Source: Nocardia panacis
GTDB taxonomy: Bacteria > Actinomycetota > Actinomycetes > Mycobacteriales > Mycobacteriaceae
Reading direction: 5' to 3'
Length of the DNA: 64,000 nt
NCBI RefSeq assembly: GCF_003598715.1
Contig: NZ_QZFU01000023.1
Coordinates: forward strand, 62,001-126,000
The notes beneath the pieces are model-generated. The model was not told where the DNA came from. It did no database searches and saw only the letters and a list, made by a program, of their open reading frames with translations. The position numbers were made by a program, and so were the translations under genes. The number at the start of each line of letters is the position of its first letter. Position 1 is the first letter of the stretch. This document shows, piece after piece, positions 1-8,754 of this stretch.

Positions 1-992
1 GTGCTCGCCGCGAGCGAGGCGACGGCCATCGGGACGAATGCCAAGCCCGCCTCGGTGGGCGAGTAGCCGAGGACGAATTGCAGGTACTGGGTCAGCACCA
101 GCAGCAACCCGCCGTTGCCGATCTGCACCAGCGTGAGTGCGAGGCTGCCGCCGGTGAAGTTCCTGGCGCGGAACAACTTCAGCGGGACCATGGGAGACGG
201 CGCCCGCATTTCCCAAACGACGAATCCGATCAGGGCTGCGGCGGCGACCGCGAAGGCGCCGAGGGTCATCGCATCGCCGAGGCCCTGCCCCGGCAATTCG
301 ATGATCGCCCACACCAATGCGGTCATCCCGACCACGGACAGCACGGTCCCGAGCGGATCCGGCCGCTGCCACGGCCCTTTGGATTCGGGCATCAGCGCGA
401 TGGCCGCGATGATGGCCAGGATCACGATCGGCACATTGATCAGGAAGGCCGCGCCCCACCAGAACCAGCCGATCAGGGCACCTCCCAGGACCGGGCCGCC
501 GACCAGGCCGACCATGGCCACCGCACTCCACACGGCCATCGCCTTGCGTCGCTCGTTGTCGTCGAACACGGTGATCAGAATCGACAGGGTGCTCGGCATG
601 ACCAGCGCGCCACCGACGCCCATCACGACTCGCGCGGTGATCACTTCGGCGGGATTCGCGGCGAATGTCGCTGCCAGGGATGCCGCCCCGAACAGCGCCA
701 ACCCGATGATCATCACCTTCCGGCGACCGAATCGGTCGGACAGGCTGCCGGAGGTGAGCAGCAGGCCCGCGAAGACGAGGATGTAGGAATCCACGATCCA
801 CTGCGCGTCCTGAGCGCTCGCTCCGAGGTCTTTCGCGAGTGACGGGATCGCCACTGTCAGCACCATGTTGTCGATGACCAGGACCAGGGTGCTCAGGCAC
901 AGCACGATCAGGATCAGCCACCGGCGCGGATGACCTCGCGTCCCACTTGCTTCCGATTTCGCCGCGACACTATGCGTACGCTGTTCTCTCAT
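1..992 (-). CDS. MFS drug exporter, DHA2 (EmrB/QacA) family, 3' end cut by window
   Basis: Proton-driven multidrug exporter of the inner membrane, about 330 residues visible before the window edge cuts the C-terminal half. After a short basic N-terminus the first helix reaches DNMVLTVAIPSL (motif D1 region), then GSLSDRFGRRKVM is MFS motif A between helices 2 and 3, and a later GGPVLGGALIG resembles motif C of the drug:H+ antiporters. Spacing of the hydrophobic segments fits the 14-helix DHA2 type. The start is the ATG at 992; no good ribosome site precedes it and the start lies inside a palindrome, so it may be leaderless or tightly repressor-covered. It is divergent from the TetR gene at 1071, the usual arrangement of an efflux pump with its repressor. 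Substrate cannot be read from the sequence. Confidence 0.9.
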   Translation of the reverse strand, partial: MREQRTHSVAAKSEASGTRGHPRRWLILIVLCLSTLVLVIDNMVLTVAIPSLAKDLGASAQDAQWIVDSYILVFAGLLLTSGSLSDRFGRRKVMIIGLALFGAASLAATFAANPAEVITARVVMGVGGALVMPSTLSILITVFDDNERRKAMAVWSAVAMVGLVGGPVLGGALIGWFWWGAAFLINVPIVILAIIAAIALMPESKGPWQRPDPLGTVLSVVGMTALVWAIIELPGQGLGDAMTLGAFAVAAAALIGFVVWEMRAPSPMVPLKLFRARNFTGGSLALTLVQIGNGGLLLVLTQYLQFVLGYSPTEAGLAFVPMAVASLAAS

Positions 993-1009
993 GCGAACAA
1001 CGTACGCAT
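991..1009. promoter_or_regulatory. candidate TetR operator between exporter and regulator
   Basis: The 19-bp dyad ATGCGAACAACGTACGCAT has arms ATGCGAAC/GTACGCAT matching at 7 of 8 positions. Related half-sites with ATGCGTACG at 972-980 and TGTACGCA near 1020 flank it. The dyad covers the exporter start codon, so binding would block both initiation and divergent transcription. Operator role is inferred from position and symmetry. Confidence 0.55.
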
Positions 1010-1070
1010 CAAATTTGAATGTACGCAACTGCGCACATCGTGCGCTAAGGTGGCGGTCGAAGGAGGCCGG

Positions 1071-1829
1071 ATGCCAGTCGACGAACAGCCGCCCATCCCC
1101 TCGGTGTGGGTCCGACCGCGCAGACAGCGGGAACAACCGGCGCTGAGCCGGGAACGCATCGTGTCCGAAGCCGTCCAGTTGCTCGACACCCTGGGCATCG
1201 ACGCCCTGAGCATGCGCAGCCTGGGAACCAGACTCGGCGCCGGAGCCACCTCGCTGTACCGACACGTGGCCAACAAGGACGAACTGATCGAACTCGTCGT
1301 CGACGAGGTCTGCGGCGAGATGCGAGCAGCCGACGCGAGCGGTCCGGTCGACTGGCGCATCGCGGTCGGGGAGCGCGCCCACAGCCTGCGGTCGATGGTC
1401 CTGCGGCACCCCTGGGTCGCACTGGTGCTCGGTCAGGTCGGGCTGCCCTACCTCGGGCCGAATATGACGCGAATGTCAGAAGGCATGCTCACCCTCTTCG
1501 AAGCGGCGGGCTTCCCCCTCCCCGAGGCGGACCAGGCGATGAAGACCGTCATCGCCTACGTCATCGGCATGGCGACCAGCGAAGCCGCCTACCTGTCACT
1601 GCTCACCCGCAGCGGTCGAACCGAACAGGACCTCGCCGAAAGTCTGCGCCCCGTCGCCGAATCGGCCGCCATCGACCATCCGCGTCTGCACGAGAGCCAG
1701 GCCGCGCAGCACGGGAAAGACCCGCGAAAGATCCGCGAAGACAACTTCGAATACGGCCTCGAGCGCGTCCTCGACGGTCTACAGGCCCGTCTCGACGGCA
1801 GTGCCGTCGGCTCGGATCAGCGACCGTGA
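1071..1829 (+). CDS. TetR/AcrR-family transcriptional regulator
   Basis: DNA-binding repressor of about 252 residues. The N-terminal helix-turn-helix is clear: LSRERIVSEAVQLLDTLG followed by ALSMRSLGTRLGAGATSLYRHVANKDEL, the TetR recognition helix with the typical LYRHV and K-E-L signature. The C-terminal region resembles the tetracycline-repressor-type ligand domain, so the ligand is probably a drug. The ATG at 1071 is chosen because AGGAGG sits 5-10 bases upstream; an in-frame ATG further upstream would add a basic extension that TetR proteins lack and would run through the operator. It most likely represses itself and the divergent DHA2 exporter. Confidence 0.9.
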   Translation: MPVDEQPPIPSVWVRPRRQREQPALSRERIVSEAVQLLDTLGIDALSMRSLGTRLGAGATSLYRHVANKDELIELVVDEVCGEMRAADASGPVDWRIAVGERAHSLRSMVLRHPWVALVLGQVGLPYLGPNMTRMSEGMLTLFEAAGFPLPEADQAMKTVIAYVIGMATSEAAYLSLLTRSGRTEQDLAESLRPVAESAAIDHPRLHESQAAQHGKDPRKIREDNFEYGLERVLDGLQARLDGSAVGSDQRP

Positions 1830-1949
1830 GCGAATCCGGCGTCAGGCGACCGGTGTCATAAGCCCGCCTGCGCGGCACGGGTCGCCGCCGACCGCGCGGC
1901 CGAAGTCGATTCTCGCTGGGGCGTGCACGTGGCTTGCGGCGCGTATGCC

Positions 1950-3152
1950 CTATTGAGCGTCTTCGGTTCGCCTGCGTCGGTATTCCGTCGCCCTGGCCTG
2001 ATAGTTCTTGTGCTCCTGTGCGTGGTCCGGCGGCAGGTGCGGCGCATCCGGGGATGTGGGGGCGAAGAACCGCGCGAGGGCGGTGTTCGCACCGACGGCA
2101 AGTTCGCCGGACCGCGGGAACATCGCTGCCTCGTAGCGGGCGACCGCGTCGTCGAGAGTGTTCTCGTGCTCGAGTGCATGGGCGAGTTCGGCGCCGTCGA
2201 GCATGGCCAGGTTTGTGCCGTGGCCGCCGAAAGGCGCCATCAGGTGGGCCGCGTCGCCGATCAGGGTGACGCCGGGAATATGGTCCCAGGTCAGGGGGGC
2301 GGGCAGGGCCCAGAAGCTACGCGGTATGTAGTCGCTGTCGTTGTCGGTGATCAGCGGGCGCATGAGCGCGGACCACTCGCTGAATTCTCGCAGCAGGTAG
2401 GCGCGGACGGCTTCGCGGTCGGTGAGGTCCACGCCGGCGGTGACGGGCCAGTCGAGTGCGGCACGGAAGGCTACGTAGCCTCGGACCACGCCGTTGCTGT
2501 TGCGCTGAACGATCACCGCGCGACCGTCGCCGTCGACGGAGAACATGTGGCCGTCACCGACGATCGCGGCGATCTCGGGGTGACGCGTGTCCATGTCGTC
2601 GAAGCGGGCATCGAGAAAACAGACGCCCAGGTACTGCGGCGTCGCGTCGGTGAGCAGCGGCCGAACCCGCGACCACGCGCCGTCGGCGCCGATGACGAGG
2701 TCGACGTCCGCGCCTGCGCCGTTGGCGAACTCCAGTCGGTGTACGCCGCCTCCGCGCGGGGTGATGTGGATGAGTTTGTGGTCCCAGCGGACCGTGCCGG
2801 GCCGCAGGTGCTCGTAGAGCATGGCCCGCAACTGGCCGCGGTCGATCTCGGGAGCCGCCTCGTCGCCCTCGGCGGGAATGAACTCGGCCAGGACGGTTCC
2901 GTTCTGGTCCCGGCGGCTTTTGGCCTGGCCATCGACCCTGGCCAACGCGCGGAACGCGTCCATCAGCCCCGCGTCTTCCAATGCGATCTGGCCGGCGTCC
3001 GCGTGCAGGTCGAGTGTCCCTCCAGGGTCGCGAGAGTCCACGGTGAGGTCCGCGTCGTACACGACCGGCTCGATGCCATGCCCCTGCAGCATGCGAGCGC
3101 ACATCAAGCCGGCGGGACCGCCGCCGACGATGGCGATACGAGGTGTGCTCAT
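1950..3152 (-). CDS. FAD-dependent monooxygenase, TetX/PHBH-like
   Basis: Class A flavoprotein hydroxylase of about 400 residues. The N-terminal Rossmann motif RIAIVGGGPAGLMCARML binds the FAD ADP moiety, a mid-protein DLVIGADGAWSRVR matches the DG motif, and GDAAHLMAPFGGHGTNLAM is the GD motif that contacts the flavin ribityl chain. Length and order fit the Tet(X)/aromatic hydroxylase group. The start is the ATG at 3152 with AAAGGA upstream; an upstream in-frame codon lacks a ribosome site. Divergent from the TetR gene at 3292, which suggests substrate-induced expression. Actual substrate (tetracycline, other polycyclic aromatic or secondary metabolite) is not determinable here. Confidence 0.88.
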   Translation of the reverse strand: MSTPRIAIVGGGPAGLMCARMLQGHGIEPVVYDADLTVDSRDPGGTLDLHADAGQIALEDAGLMDAFRALARVDGQAKSRRDQNGTVLAEFIPAEGDEAAPEIDRGQLRAMLYEHLRPGTVRWDHKLIHITPRGGGVHRLEFANGAGADVDLVIGADGAWSRVRPLLTDATPQYLGVCFLDARFDDMDTRHPEIAAIVGDGHMFSVDGDGRAVIVQRNSNGVVRGYVAFRAALDWPVTAGVDLTDREAVRAYLLREFSEWSALMRPLITDNDSDYIPRSFWALPAPLTWDHIPGVTLIGDAAHLMAPFGGHGTNLAMLDGAELAHALEHENTLDDAVARYEAAMFPRSGELAVGANTALARFFAPTSPDAPHLPPDHAQEHKNYQARATEYRRRRTEDAQ

Positions 3153-3234
3153 GAGGTGAATTCCTTTCACGCGTGCTGTGCCGCTGCGCTTCTCGGCGAA
3201 CGGCCTCGCCTGCCAGCCTAGGTGAAACCGTTCG

Positions 3235-3276
3235 AAAAGTGTATCTGTTCTACTTTTATACCCGCTCTACTATTAT
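3235..3276. promoter_or_regulatory. AT-rich promoter/operator with nested repeats
   Basis: Between the monooxygenase and TetR genes an inverted repeat AAAAGT / ACTTTT (3235-3240 and 3252-3257) overlaps a direct repeat TCTACTTTTAT / TCTACTATTAT (3249-3259 and 3266-3276, 10 of 11 identical, 17 bp apart). The stretch is much more AT-rich than its surroundings and includes TATTATGCT, a plausible -10 for the TetR gene. Two tandem sites for the TetR protein are the simplest reading. Confidence 0.45.
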
Positions 3277-3291
3277 GCTAGGTTCGGGAAC

Positions 3292-3897
3292 GTGACCGAA
3301 ATCGGGCGCCGCGAGCGCAAGAAGGCCGCCAACCGCCAGGCACTGGCCGACGCGGCGCTGCGGTTGTTCCTGGAGCGCGGCTACGACGCGGTCGGCGTGC
3401 GGGAGATCGCCGAGGCCGCCGACGTCTCGGTGGCCACGCTGTTCAAGCACTTCCCCGGCGGCAAGGAAGCACTGGTCTTCGATCGGGACGCCGCACGCGA
3501 GGCAGCGCTCGTCGCCGCCGTCCGAAAGCGCCCCACTGGCCACTCAATCCCCCAGGCGCTACGCGAACTACTGCGCGAGGAACCCTCCCGACAGGCCCGC
3601 GAGCACCCGCGTTTCCCCGATTTCCGCCGCCTGATCGACACCACCCCGCCATTGCGCGAATACGCCCGCCGCATGTGGCTGCGCCACGAGAACACCCTGG
3701 CCACCACGATCGCCGCTGAAAGCGGACTACCCGAGGGCGACCCCGCCTGCCAGGCACTGGCCCACTTCGCCCTCGAGGCTGTCACCCTCGTCTACGGACG
3801 AGACGACGCCGAGTCCGCACTCGACCGGATCTTCGCCCTCCTCGACACCGGATGGACCACCACGACAACCGAACCCACGAACCACGGCGGCACCTGA
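3292..3897 (+). CDS. TetR/AcrR-family transcriptional regulator
   Basis: About 201 residues. RRERKKAANRQALADAALRL leads into the helix-turn-helix VGVREIAEAADVSVATLFKHFPGGKEAL, a textbook TetR DNA-binding domain with the LFKHF recognition helix. The remainder is helical and of the usual length for the ligand-binding domain. It starts with GTG at 3292. Because it is divergent from the FAD monooxygenase across 139 bp of repeat-rich DNA, it probably represses both genes. Its 3' end lies only 10 bp before the converging stop of the next TetR gene. Confidence 0.9.
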   Translation: MTEIGRRERKKAANRQALADAALRLFLERGYDAVGVREIAEAADVSVATLFKHFPGGKEALVFDRDAAREAALVAAVRKRPTGHSIPQALRELLREEPSRQAREHPRFPDFRRLIDTTPPLREYARRMWLRHENTLATTIAAESGLPEGDPACQALAHFALEAVTLVYGRDDAESALDRIFALLDTGWTTTTTEPTNHGGT

Positions 3898-3907
3898 CCA
3901 CACACGA

Positions 3908-4531
3908 TTACGTCGCGGTGATGCCGGAAAGCATGAGTCGGACGCCGAGTGCGAAGCGTTCGTCGGCCGGGGTGGCCAGGATTGCCGGTAGCGCTTGCGC
4001 GGTGAGTGGGAATCGGGCGGGGTCGGCTGTCATCGCGGCGTCGTCGGCGGGTTCGCGACTCAGTCCGGTGAGCGTTTGTTCCTCGAGGCAGAAGCCGATG
4101 ATGAAGTGGCGCAGCAGCGCCGTGCGCAGGGCGGCGTCGGCGAGCGAGAGACCGGCGTCGCGCCAGGCGTCCAGAACCGATTCGATGACATCGAAGGTGG
4201 CCGGGTCGGCGGCGAAGGTGCCCGCGAAGACGCGGGCGCCGTCGCGATGGCCGAGCATGGTTCGCCGCAGCGCGTGCGCCCAGCGGGTGAGGCATTCCCG
4301 CCACGGTGCGCGCCGGTCCGCTGCCGTCATCAGTGCCGCGGCGTCCTGGCTCATCGCGATGGCCATCGCGCGGAAGAGGTCGTCCTTGGATTTGACATGC
4401 CAGTACAGCGTCGGCGCGCGCACACCCAATTCGGTGGCGAGCGCGCGCATGGTGACACCGTCGATGCCCGTCACATCGAGCACGCGCAGTCCGGCACGGG
4501 CGATCGTCTCTCGATTCAACTTCGCGGCCAC
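3908..4531 (-). CDS. TetR/AcrR-family transcriptional regulator
   Basis: About 207 residues. N-terminal HTH: LNRETIARAGLRVLDVTG followed by VTMRALATELGVRAPTLYWHVKSKDDL, which carries the LYWHV recognition helix typical of TetR-class repressors of drug or flavoprotein genes. The C-terminal half resembles the tetracycline repressor ligand domain (TetR_C type). Start is GTG at 4531. Divergent from the large FAD hydroxylase at 4606; the shared 74-bp promoter contains a perfect 19-bp palindrome, so autoregulation and control of the hydroxylase are very likely. Confidence 0.9.
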   Translation of the reverse strand: MAAKLNRETIARAGLRVLDVTGIDGVTMRALATELGVRAPTLYWHVKSKDDLFRAMAIAMSQDAAALMTAADRRAPWRECLTRWAHALRRTMLGHRDGARVFAGTFAADPATFDVIESVLDAWRDAGLSLADAALRTALLRHFIIGFCLEEQTLTGLSREPADDAAMTADPARFPLTAQALPAILATPADERFALGVRLMLSGITAT

Positions 4532-4538
4532 CTCGAAA

Positions 4539-4577
4539 CTCTAACAAAGTACGAGTATTCTCTAACATTGTTAGAGA
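4539..4577. promoter_or_regulatory. perfect 19-bp TetR operator plus second half-site
   Basis: TCTCTAACATTGTTAGAGA at 4559-4577 is a perfect palindrome around a central T. The same half CTCTAACA recurs at 4539-4546 followed by a degenerate partner, giving two sites about 20 bp apart between the divergent start codons. This is the clearest operator in the window. Confidence 0.75.
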
Positions 4578-4605
4578 GCAGTCGACGATCCGGAGGAGGG
4601 CCGAG

Positions 4606-6144
4606 ATGTCGAACGCGGACCGCGCGGCAGCGCCCGTCATCATCGCCGGAGCCGGACCGACCGGTTTGACACTGGCGACCGAACTGCGACGCGGCGGCAT
4701 CGACGTGCTACTGCTGGATCGCCGCGCCGATCGCGGCGTCGAGGGGTCACGCGCGGCGGGAATGCAGCCGCGCACCGTCGAGATGCTGGATCAGCGCGGT
4801 ATCGCCGAGCGTTTCCTGGCCTTCGGCCCGCCCTTGAACCTCGGCAACTTCGCCGGTATCGGCCTCGACTATGCGCGGCTGCCGAGCCGATTCCCGCACG
4901 CCTACAACATCATGCAAGCCGACACCGAGCAGATCCTGGAAAGTATCGCCACCGAACTCGGCGCGGCGGTGCGCTGGTCGGCGGAGGTGACCGGACTGCA
5001 CCAGGACTCCGACGGAGTGCAGGTCACCGTCGCGGGGCCTGCGGGAGTCGAAACCCTGTGCGGCAGTTATCTGGTGGGCTGCGACGGCGGCCGCAGCATC
5101 GTGCGCAAGCTGACCGGAATCGGATTTCCCGGCACCGACCCGGCGATGGCATGCCTGATCGGTGACGTCGAACTCGACGAGCCACCCCGGCGGCCGATCT
5201 TTCTCGAGCGGCGCGAGGCCGGGCTGCTCACCGTGATCCAGTTCCGGCCCGGCTGGTACCGGGTCGTCACCAGTGAGCGTGAACGGTCGGCGGCCCCCGG
5301 CGATCCGGTGACCCTCGAAGAACTGCGTGCCTCCACCACGCGAGTCGCGGGCACGGACTACGGGATGCACAGCCCCCGTTGGCTTTCCCACTTCACCGAT
5401 GCCATCCGGCAGGCCGACCGCTACCGCTCCGGTCGGGTGTTTCTGGCCGGCGACGCCGCGCACATCCACCTGCCCGCTGGTGGGCAGGGCATGAATATGG
5501 GGATGCAGGACGCGTTCAACCTCGGCTGGAAACTCGCCGCGGTGCTGCGCGGCGAGGCCGCCGACGACCTGCTCGACACCTACCACAACGAACGCCACGC
5601 CGCCGACGCCGACACCCTGAAACTGATTCGGGCGCAATCGATCCTGTGCCGGCCCGACCCGGATCCGCGCGACCTGCTCGAGCTCATGGCCCGCCTCGTC
5701 GGTTTCGACGACGTCAACCGCTACCTCGCCGCCACCGTGTCCGGGCTGGATATCCGGTATCCGATGACGGGTGAGCATCCACTGCTGGGACGCCGGGTCC
5801 CCGATGCCAACATCGACACCGCCACCGGAAAAAAGCGGGTATTCGATCTGCTCAACCCCGCAAGGCCGGTGCTGCTGGACTTTTCGAATACGACTGGCCT
5901 GACCGCCGCCGCGGCCGGGTGGGCCGACCGGACCCGCATCGTGCATGCCGAGTGCTCACCGACCCCCTGGACATTGCCCGCCGGTGCGGACATCCCCGCA
6001 CCGGCGGCGCTGCTGATCCGGCCGGACAGGTATGTGGCTTGGGTCTGCGACGGCGAACCGGATCTCGATGCCCTGCACCACGCCCTCACCACCTGGTGCG
6101 GACATCACAGCGTCGGCGACCCCTCCTCGGTCCGTGCAAGATAG
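4606..6144 (+). CDS. FAD-dependent aromatic hydroxylase (PgaE/RdmE/rifampicin monooxygenase type)
   Basis: Class A flavin monooxygenase of 512 residues, NADPH-dependent hydroxylation of a polycyclic aromatic or phenolic compound. Visible motifs: PVIIAGAGPTGLTLATEL (FAD Rossmann), LVGCDGGRSIVRKLTGI (DG motif), and GDAAHIHLPAGGQGMNMGMQ (GD motif, near residue 285). The last ~110 residues form the thioredoxin-like C-terminal domain common to the PgaE/RdmE/Rox subgroup, which explains the extra length over short hydroxylases. ATG at 4606 follows GGAGG at a good distance. Paired with the divergent TetR gene at 3908-4531. Either detoxification (for example of rifamycins) or a metabolite-tailoring role is possible; subgroup assignment is firmer than substrate. 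Confidence 0.88.
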   Translation: MSNADRAAAPVIIAGAGPTGLTLATELRRGGIDVLLLDRRADRGVEGSRAAGMQPRTVEMLDQRGIAERFLAFGPPLNLGNFAGIGLDYARLPSRFPHAYNIMQADTEQILESIATELGAAVRWSAEVTGLHQDSDGVQVTVAGPAGVETLCGSYLVGCDGGRSIVRKLTGIGFPGTDPAMACLIGDVELDEPPRRPIFLERREAGLLTVIQFRPGWYRVVTSERERSAAPGDPVTLEELRASTTRVAGTDYGMHSPRWLSHFTDAIRQADRYRSGRVFLAGDAAHIHLPAGGQGMNMGMQDAFNLGWKLAAVLRGEAADDLLDTYHNERHAADADTLKLIRAQSILCRPDPDPRDLLELMARLVGFDDVNRYLAATVSGLDIRYPMTGEHPLLGRRVPDANIDTATGKKRVFDLLNPARPVLLDFSNTTGLTAAAAGWADRTRIVHAECSPTPWTLPAGADIPAPAALLIRPDRYVAWVCDGEPDLDALHHALTTWCGHHSVGDPSSVRAR

Positions 6145-6196
6145 GTACATCTCGGGTCGAACGTTGCGGATTTCCGCAGGCAGATACGCGAGCTGA

Positions 6197-6733
6197 CTAC
6201 GTGTCGAGACCGAGAGCGCGATAGATCGCGACAACGGTAGCCGCGCCGACGATTTCACCGCGATCGATCATGGCTGCCGCCTCCTGCAACGATATCCAAC
6301 GCACGTCCTCTGCTTCGTTGATGTCGGGCGCGGTATCGGTTGGATCTGCCCCGCGCGCCAGATAGATCTCTTGCGGTTGGTCCAGAGAGCCAATCGACGG
6401 CTGATACGTGACCAGGTGCTGCATCGAACGGGGGCGCCAGCCGGTCTCTTCTTCCACCTCGCGCGCAGCGGCAGCGGCGACGTCTTCGGCGTGATCGACA
6501 TAGCCGCCCGGAAGTTCCCACACCCACTGGTCGATGATGAACCGGTGCCGATACATCAGCAGGGCTTGGTGCCTTTCGTTGAGCACCAGTGTCATCGCGC
6601 AACGTGGCATCCGGGCGACGTACTGGGTGAACTTCACGCCGTCCGGTAACTCGACATCCACGGTCGACAGGCGGATGTGGCGATTCTCGTCCACAAGCTT
6701 CTCGGCGTGAATCTTCCACTGGGTACGCTTCAC
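6197..6733 (-). CDS. NUDIX hydrolase, ADP-ribose pyrophosphatase-like
   Basis: 178 residues. Hydrolyses a nucleoside diphosphate linked to another group, with divalent metal at the Nudix helix. The complete Nudix box lies at residues 77-99: G77, five residues, E83, seven residues, then REVEEETGW. The N-terminal part has the beta-strand pattern of the ADP-ribose/NDP-sugar pyrophosphatase subgroup and LPGGYVD precedes the box. It stands alone between convergently oriented neighbours; nothing in the context fixes the substrate. Confidence 0.88.
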   Translation of the reverse strand: MKRTQWKIHAEKLVDENRHIRLSTVDVELPDGVKFTQYVARMPRCAMTLVLNERHQALLMYRHRFIIDQWVWELPGGYVDHAEDVAAAAAREVEEETGWRPRSMQHLVTYQPSIGSLDQPQEIYLARGADPTDTAPDINEAEDVRWISLQEAAAMIDRGEIVGAATVVAIYRALGLDT

Positions 6734-6977
6734 GGCTCGACCCTACGCCCTGCGGGTACGTTGCCAGGGACAGCTCGAGGTGGATCGTGCTCGGCCTAGC
6801 TGTGGTGGCGAGAGGCAGAGTTCTCGCGTATCACATGCGGGTCCTCGCACTTGACGGCTGTGCGGTGTGATCGCCGAAACTCGTTGCGGCGCTGAGGTTC
6901 CAGTCGAGGGGTACGGACACCGGCCCCGCAGCGGTGCGGTTCACGAGCCTTCCGGCAGGTGTGGCAGCCGTGCGGCA

Positions 6978-7844
6978 TCACAGCGTCGGCGGCCCCTGCT
7001 CGATCCGTGCCAGCACCGGTCCCAGACGGTAGAAATCGTCGCCGGACATCAGGAAACGTTCGTCCCACCAGGTCGCGCCCGCGGCCGCGAATGGTGCGAG
7101 CAGTTCCCCGGCCTGGTCGGGATCCGCCGGTGTGACACCGCCCAAGACGACTTCGAAGGGTCGCGACCGATCGGGGCGATGGTCCTCGGTGTACGCGATC
7201 ATGTCGCGGACGTCCGCGACCGGAGGGATCTCCCCGTGACCCGCGCCGAGGAACAGCGGCGCCACACCGTCCCAGCGGGCGGCGCGGCGGAACGGGCGTC
7301 GTCGGGGCCACCAGCCGCCGATCCAGATCGGCGGACGCGGCCGCTGCACGGTGGCGGGCAGCAGTTCGACGTCGTGGACCCGATAGTGGGCGCCGACATG
7401 TGAGACCGATTCCCCGGACCAGAAGCGCCCCAACAGTTCCAAACCCTCGTCCAGCCGCTCGGCGAGCAACACCGGGTCGGTGGAATCGCCGAAACTGGCG
7501 TATTCGTCGGCGATCGGCCCGCCGAGGCCGGCGCCGAAGATCACTCGACCGCCGGTGAGGGCGTCGAGCGTGGCCACCTGTCGGGCCAGTTCCTCGGGGC
7601 GGCGCCGAGGCACCGGGGTAACCAGCGGTCCGAGCCGCAGCCGTGTGGTTGCCAGCGCTGCGGCGGTCAGCAGAATCCACGGATCGCCGAACGGCTGCCC
7701 TTTGCGGGCTCGTTTGTCGTGCACCAGGTGATCCCAGACGAAAAGCGCGTCCCAACCCGCCTTTTCGGCTGCCGCGGCCACGCGGGCGACGACGGCGGGA
7801 TCGGCGAAATCTCCGAAGTTGGGGATATTACAGGAGTATCGCAT
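6978..7844 (-). CDS. LLM-class flavin-dependent oxidoreductase (luciferase-like)
   Basis: About 288 residues of the bacterial luciferase-like TIM-barrel family, using FMN or F420. Features: NIPNFGDFADPAVVARVAAA at the N-terminus, DALFVWDHLV (the conserved WDH after strand 2), RLGPLVTPVPRRRPEELARQ, and LDALTGGRVIFGAGLG, the family hallmark. The ATG at 7844 puts the first strand at the usual position; an in-frame GTG at 7877 would add 11 residues and neither start has a strong ribosome site. In Nocardia and mycobacteria such proteins are often F420-dependent, but this is not shown here. It lies 46 bp downstream of the isochorismatase-fold gene on the same strand, so the two may be co-transcribed. 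Confidence 0.85.
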   Translation of the reverse strand: MRYSCNIPNFGDFADPAVVARVAAAAEKAGWDALFVWDHLVHDKRARKGQPFGDPWILLTAAALATTRLRLGPLVTPVPRRRPEELARQVATLDALTGGRVIFGAGLGGPIADEYASFGDSTDPVLLAERLDEGLELLGRFWSGESVSHVGAHYRVHDVELLPATVQRPRPPIWIGGWWPRRRPFRRAARWDGVAPLFLGAGHGEIPPVADVRDMIAYTEDHRPDRSRPFEVVLGGVTPADPDQAGELLAPFAAAGATWWDERFLMSGDDFYRLGPVLARIEQGPPTL

Positions 7845-7890
7845 CGACCGATGATGCGCTGAAATATCAAATGGCACAATAGCATCGGGT

Positions 7891-8553
7891 CTAGCGCGAA
7901 ATCATGGCGAGCACGTCCGAGGTCGGGCGCACATCGCCGAAGGACCGGTAGATGGTGTGCAGCGTGGCGTTGTGGTCGTGGTCGCGGGCGGCGGCATTGG
8001 CGTCGGCCACCATGATGACGCGAAAGCCGCGGGTGGCGGCATCGCGGGCGGAGGATTCGCAGCAGACGTTGGTGACGGTGCCGGTGATCAGGACGGTGTC
8101 GATATTTCGCCGGTCGAGCAGGTTCGGCAGGTCGCAGCGGCCGGGGAAGAAGGCGCTGAACGCGGATTTCTCCGCGAACAGGTCCTCATCGCCGAGGGCG
8201 AGCTCGGGCCACAGCCTGGTCGACGGCGGACCGAAACCCGCTGAGCCGCTGTAGTTCTCGGCGGTGCGCTGCCCGAAGAACTCGATGGACCGGGCGGTCG
8301 GCTCCCCCGGTGCGGGCAGCACCCACGCGATCGACCCGCCTGCCGCGCGCAGTCCCGCCGCGAGGCTGTTGATGTGGGGCACTATCGCGCGGCAGTACCG
8401 ATTCTCGGCGACATGGAAGGGCACCATGTCGATCACGGCCAGTGCCGTGCGGCGCGGATCCAGCGTCGGGTAGGCGAAGCGGCGGCCCCGACGGGATTCG
8501 TGGCGGGCGTATTCGCGCGCGTCGATCCGCCAGTCGTGCGTTGCCTCGGTCAT
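7891..8553 (-). CDS. isochorismatase-family cysteine hydrolase
   Basis: About 220 residues with the catalytic triad of the family: D42 in LAVIDM, K129 in AEKSAFSAF and C164 in GTVTNVCCESSARDA. The cis-peptide region ITGTVTN and the ARDA helix after the cysteine are as expected. Substrates in the family include isochorismate, nicotinamide, N-carbamoyl amines and biuret-like amides; an N-terminal extension of some 35 residues argues against plain nicotinamidase. Start ATG 8553 is preceded by AGAGGAGG at a good spacing; the longer in-frame start is not. Followed by the LLM oxidoreductase on the same strand. Confidence 0.85.
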   Translation of the reverse strand: MTEATHDWRIDAREYARHESRRGRRFAYPTLDPRRTALAVIDMVPFHVAENRYCRAIVPHINSLAAGLRAAGGSIAWVLPAPGEPTARSIEFFGQRTAENYSGSAGFGPPSTRLWPELALGDEDLFAEKSAFSAFFPGRCDLPNLLDRRNIDTVLITGTVTNVCCESSARDAATRGFRVIMVADANAAARDHDHNATLHTIYRSFGDVRPTSDVLAMISR

Positions 8554-8754
8554 CCGGACGCCTCCTCTGCTCGGGACGAACACCATATCGAGCCATCCGG
8601 AGCGACACCGCGATTCGCGACAATGCCGTTTCGAAAGGGGGACGCGTCCGCGATAGCTCTTCCCTCCTGCGGGAATGCCTCGGTTGCCGGTCGCACCATC
8701 GGTCGCGTAGGGATGCCTGGTCCCACTCGATAGTTCGTGATGGAAGGATCTCTT

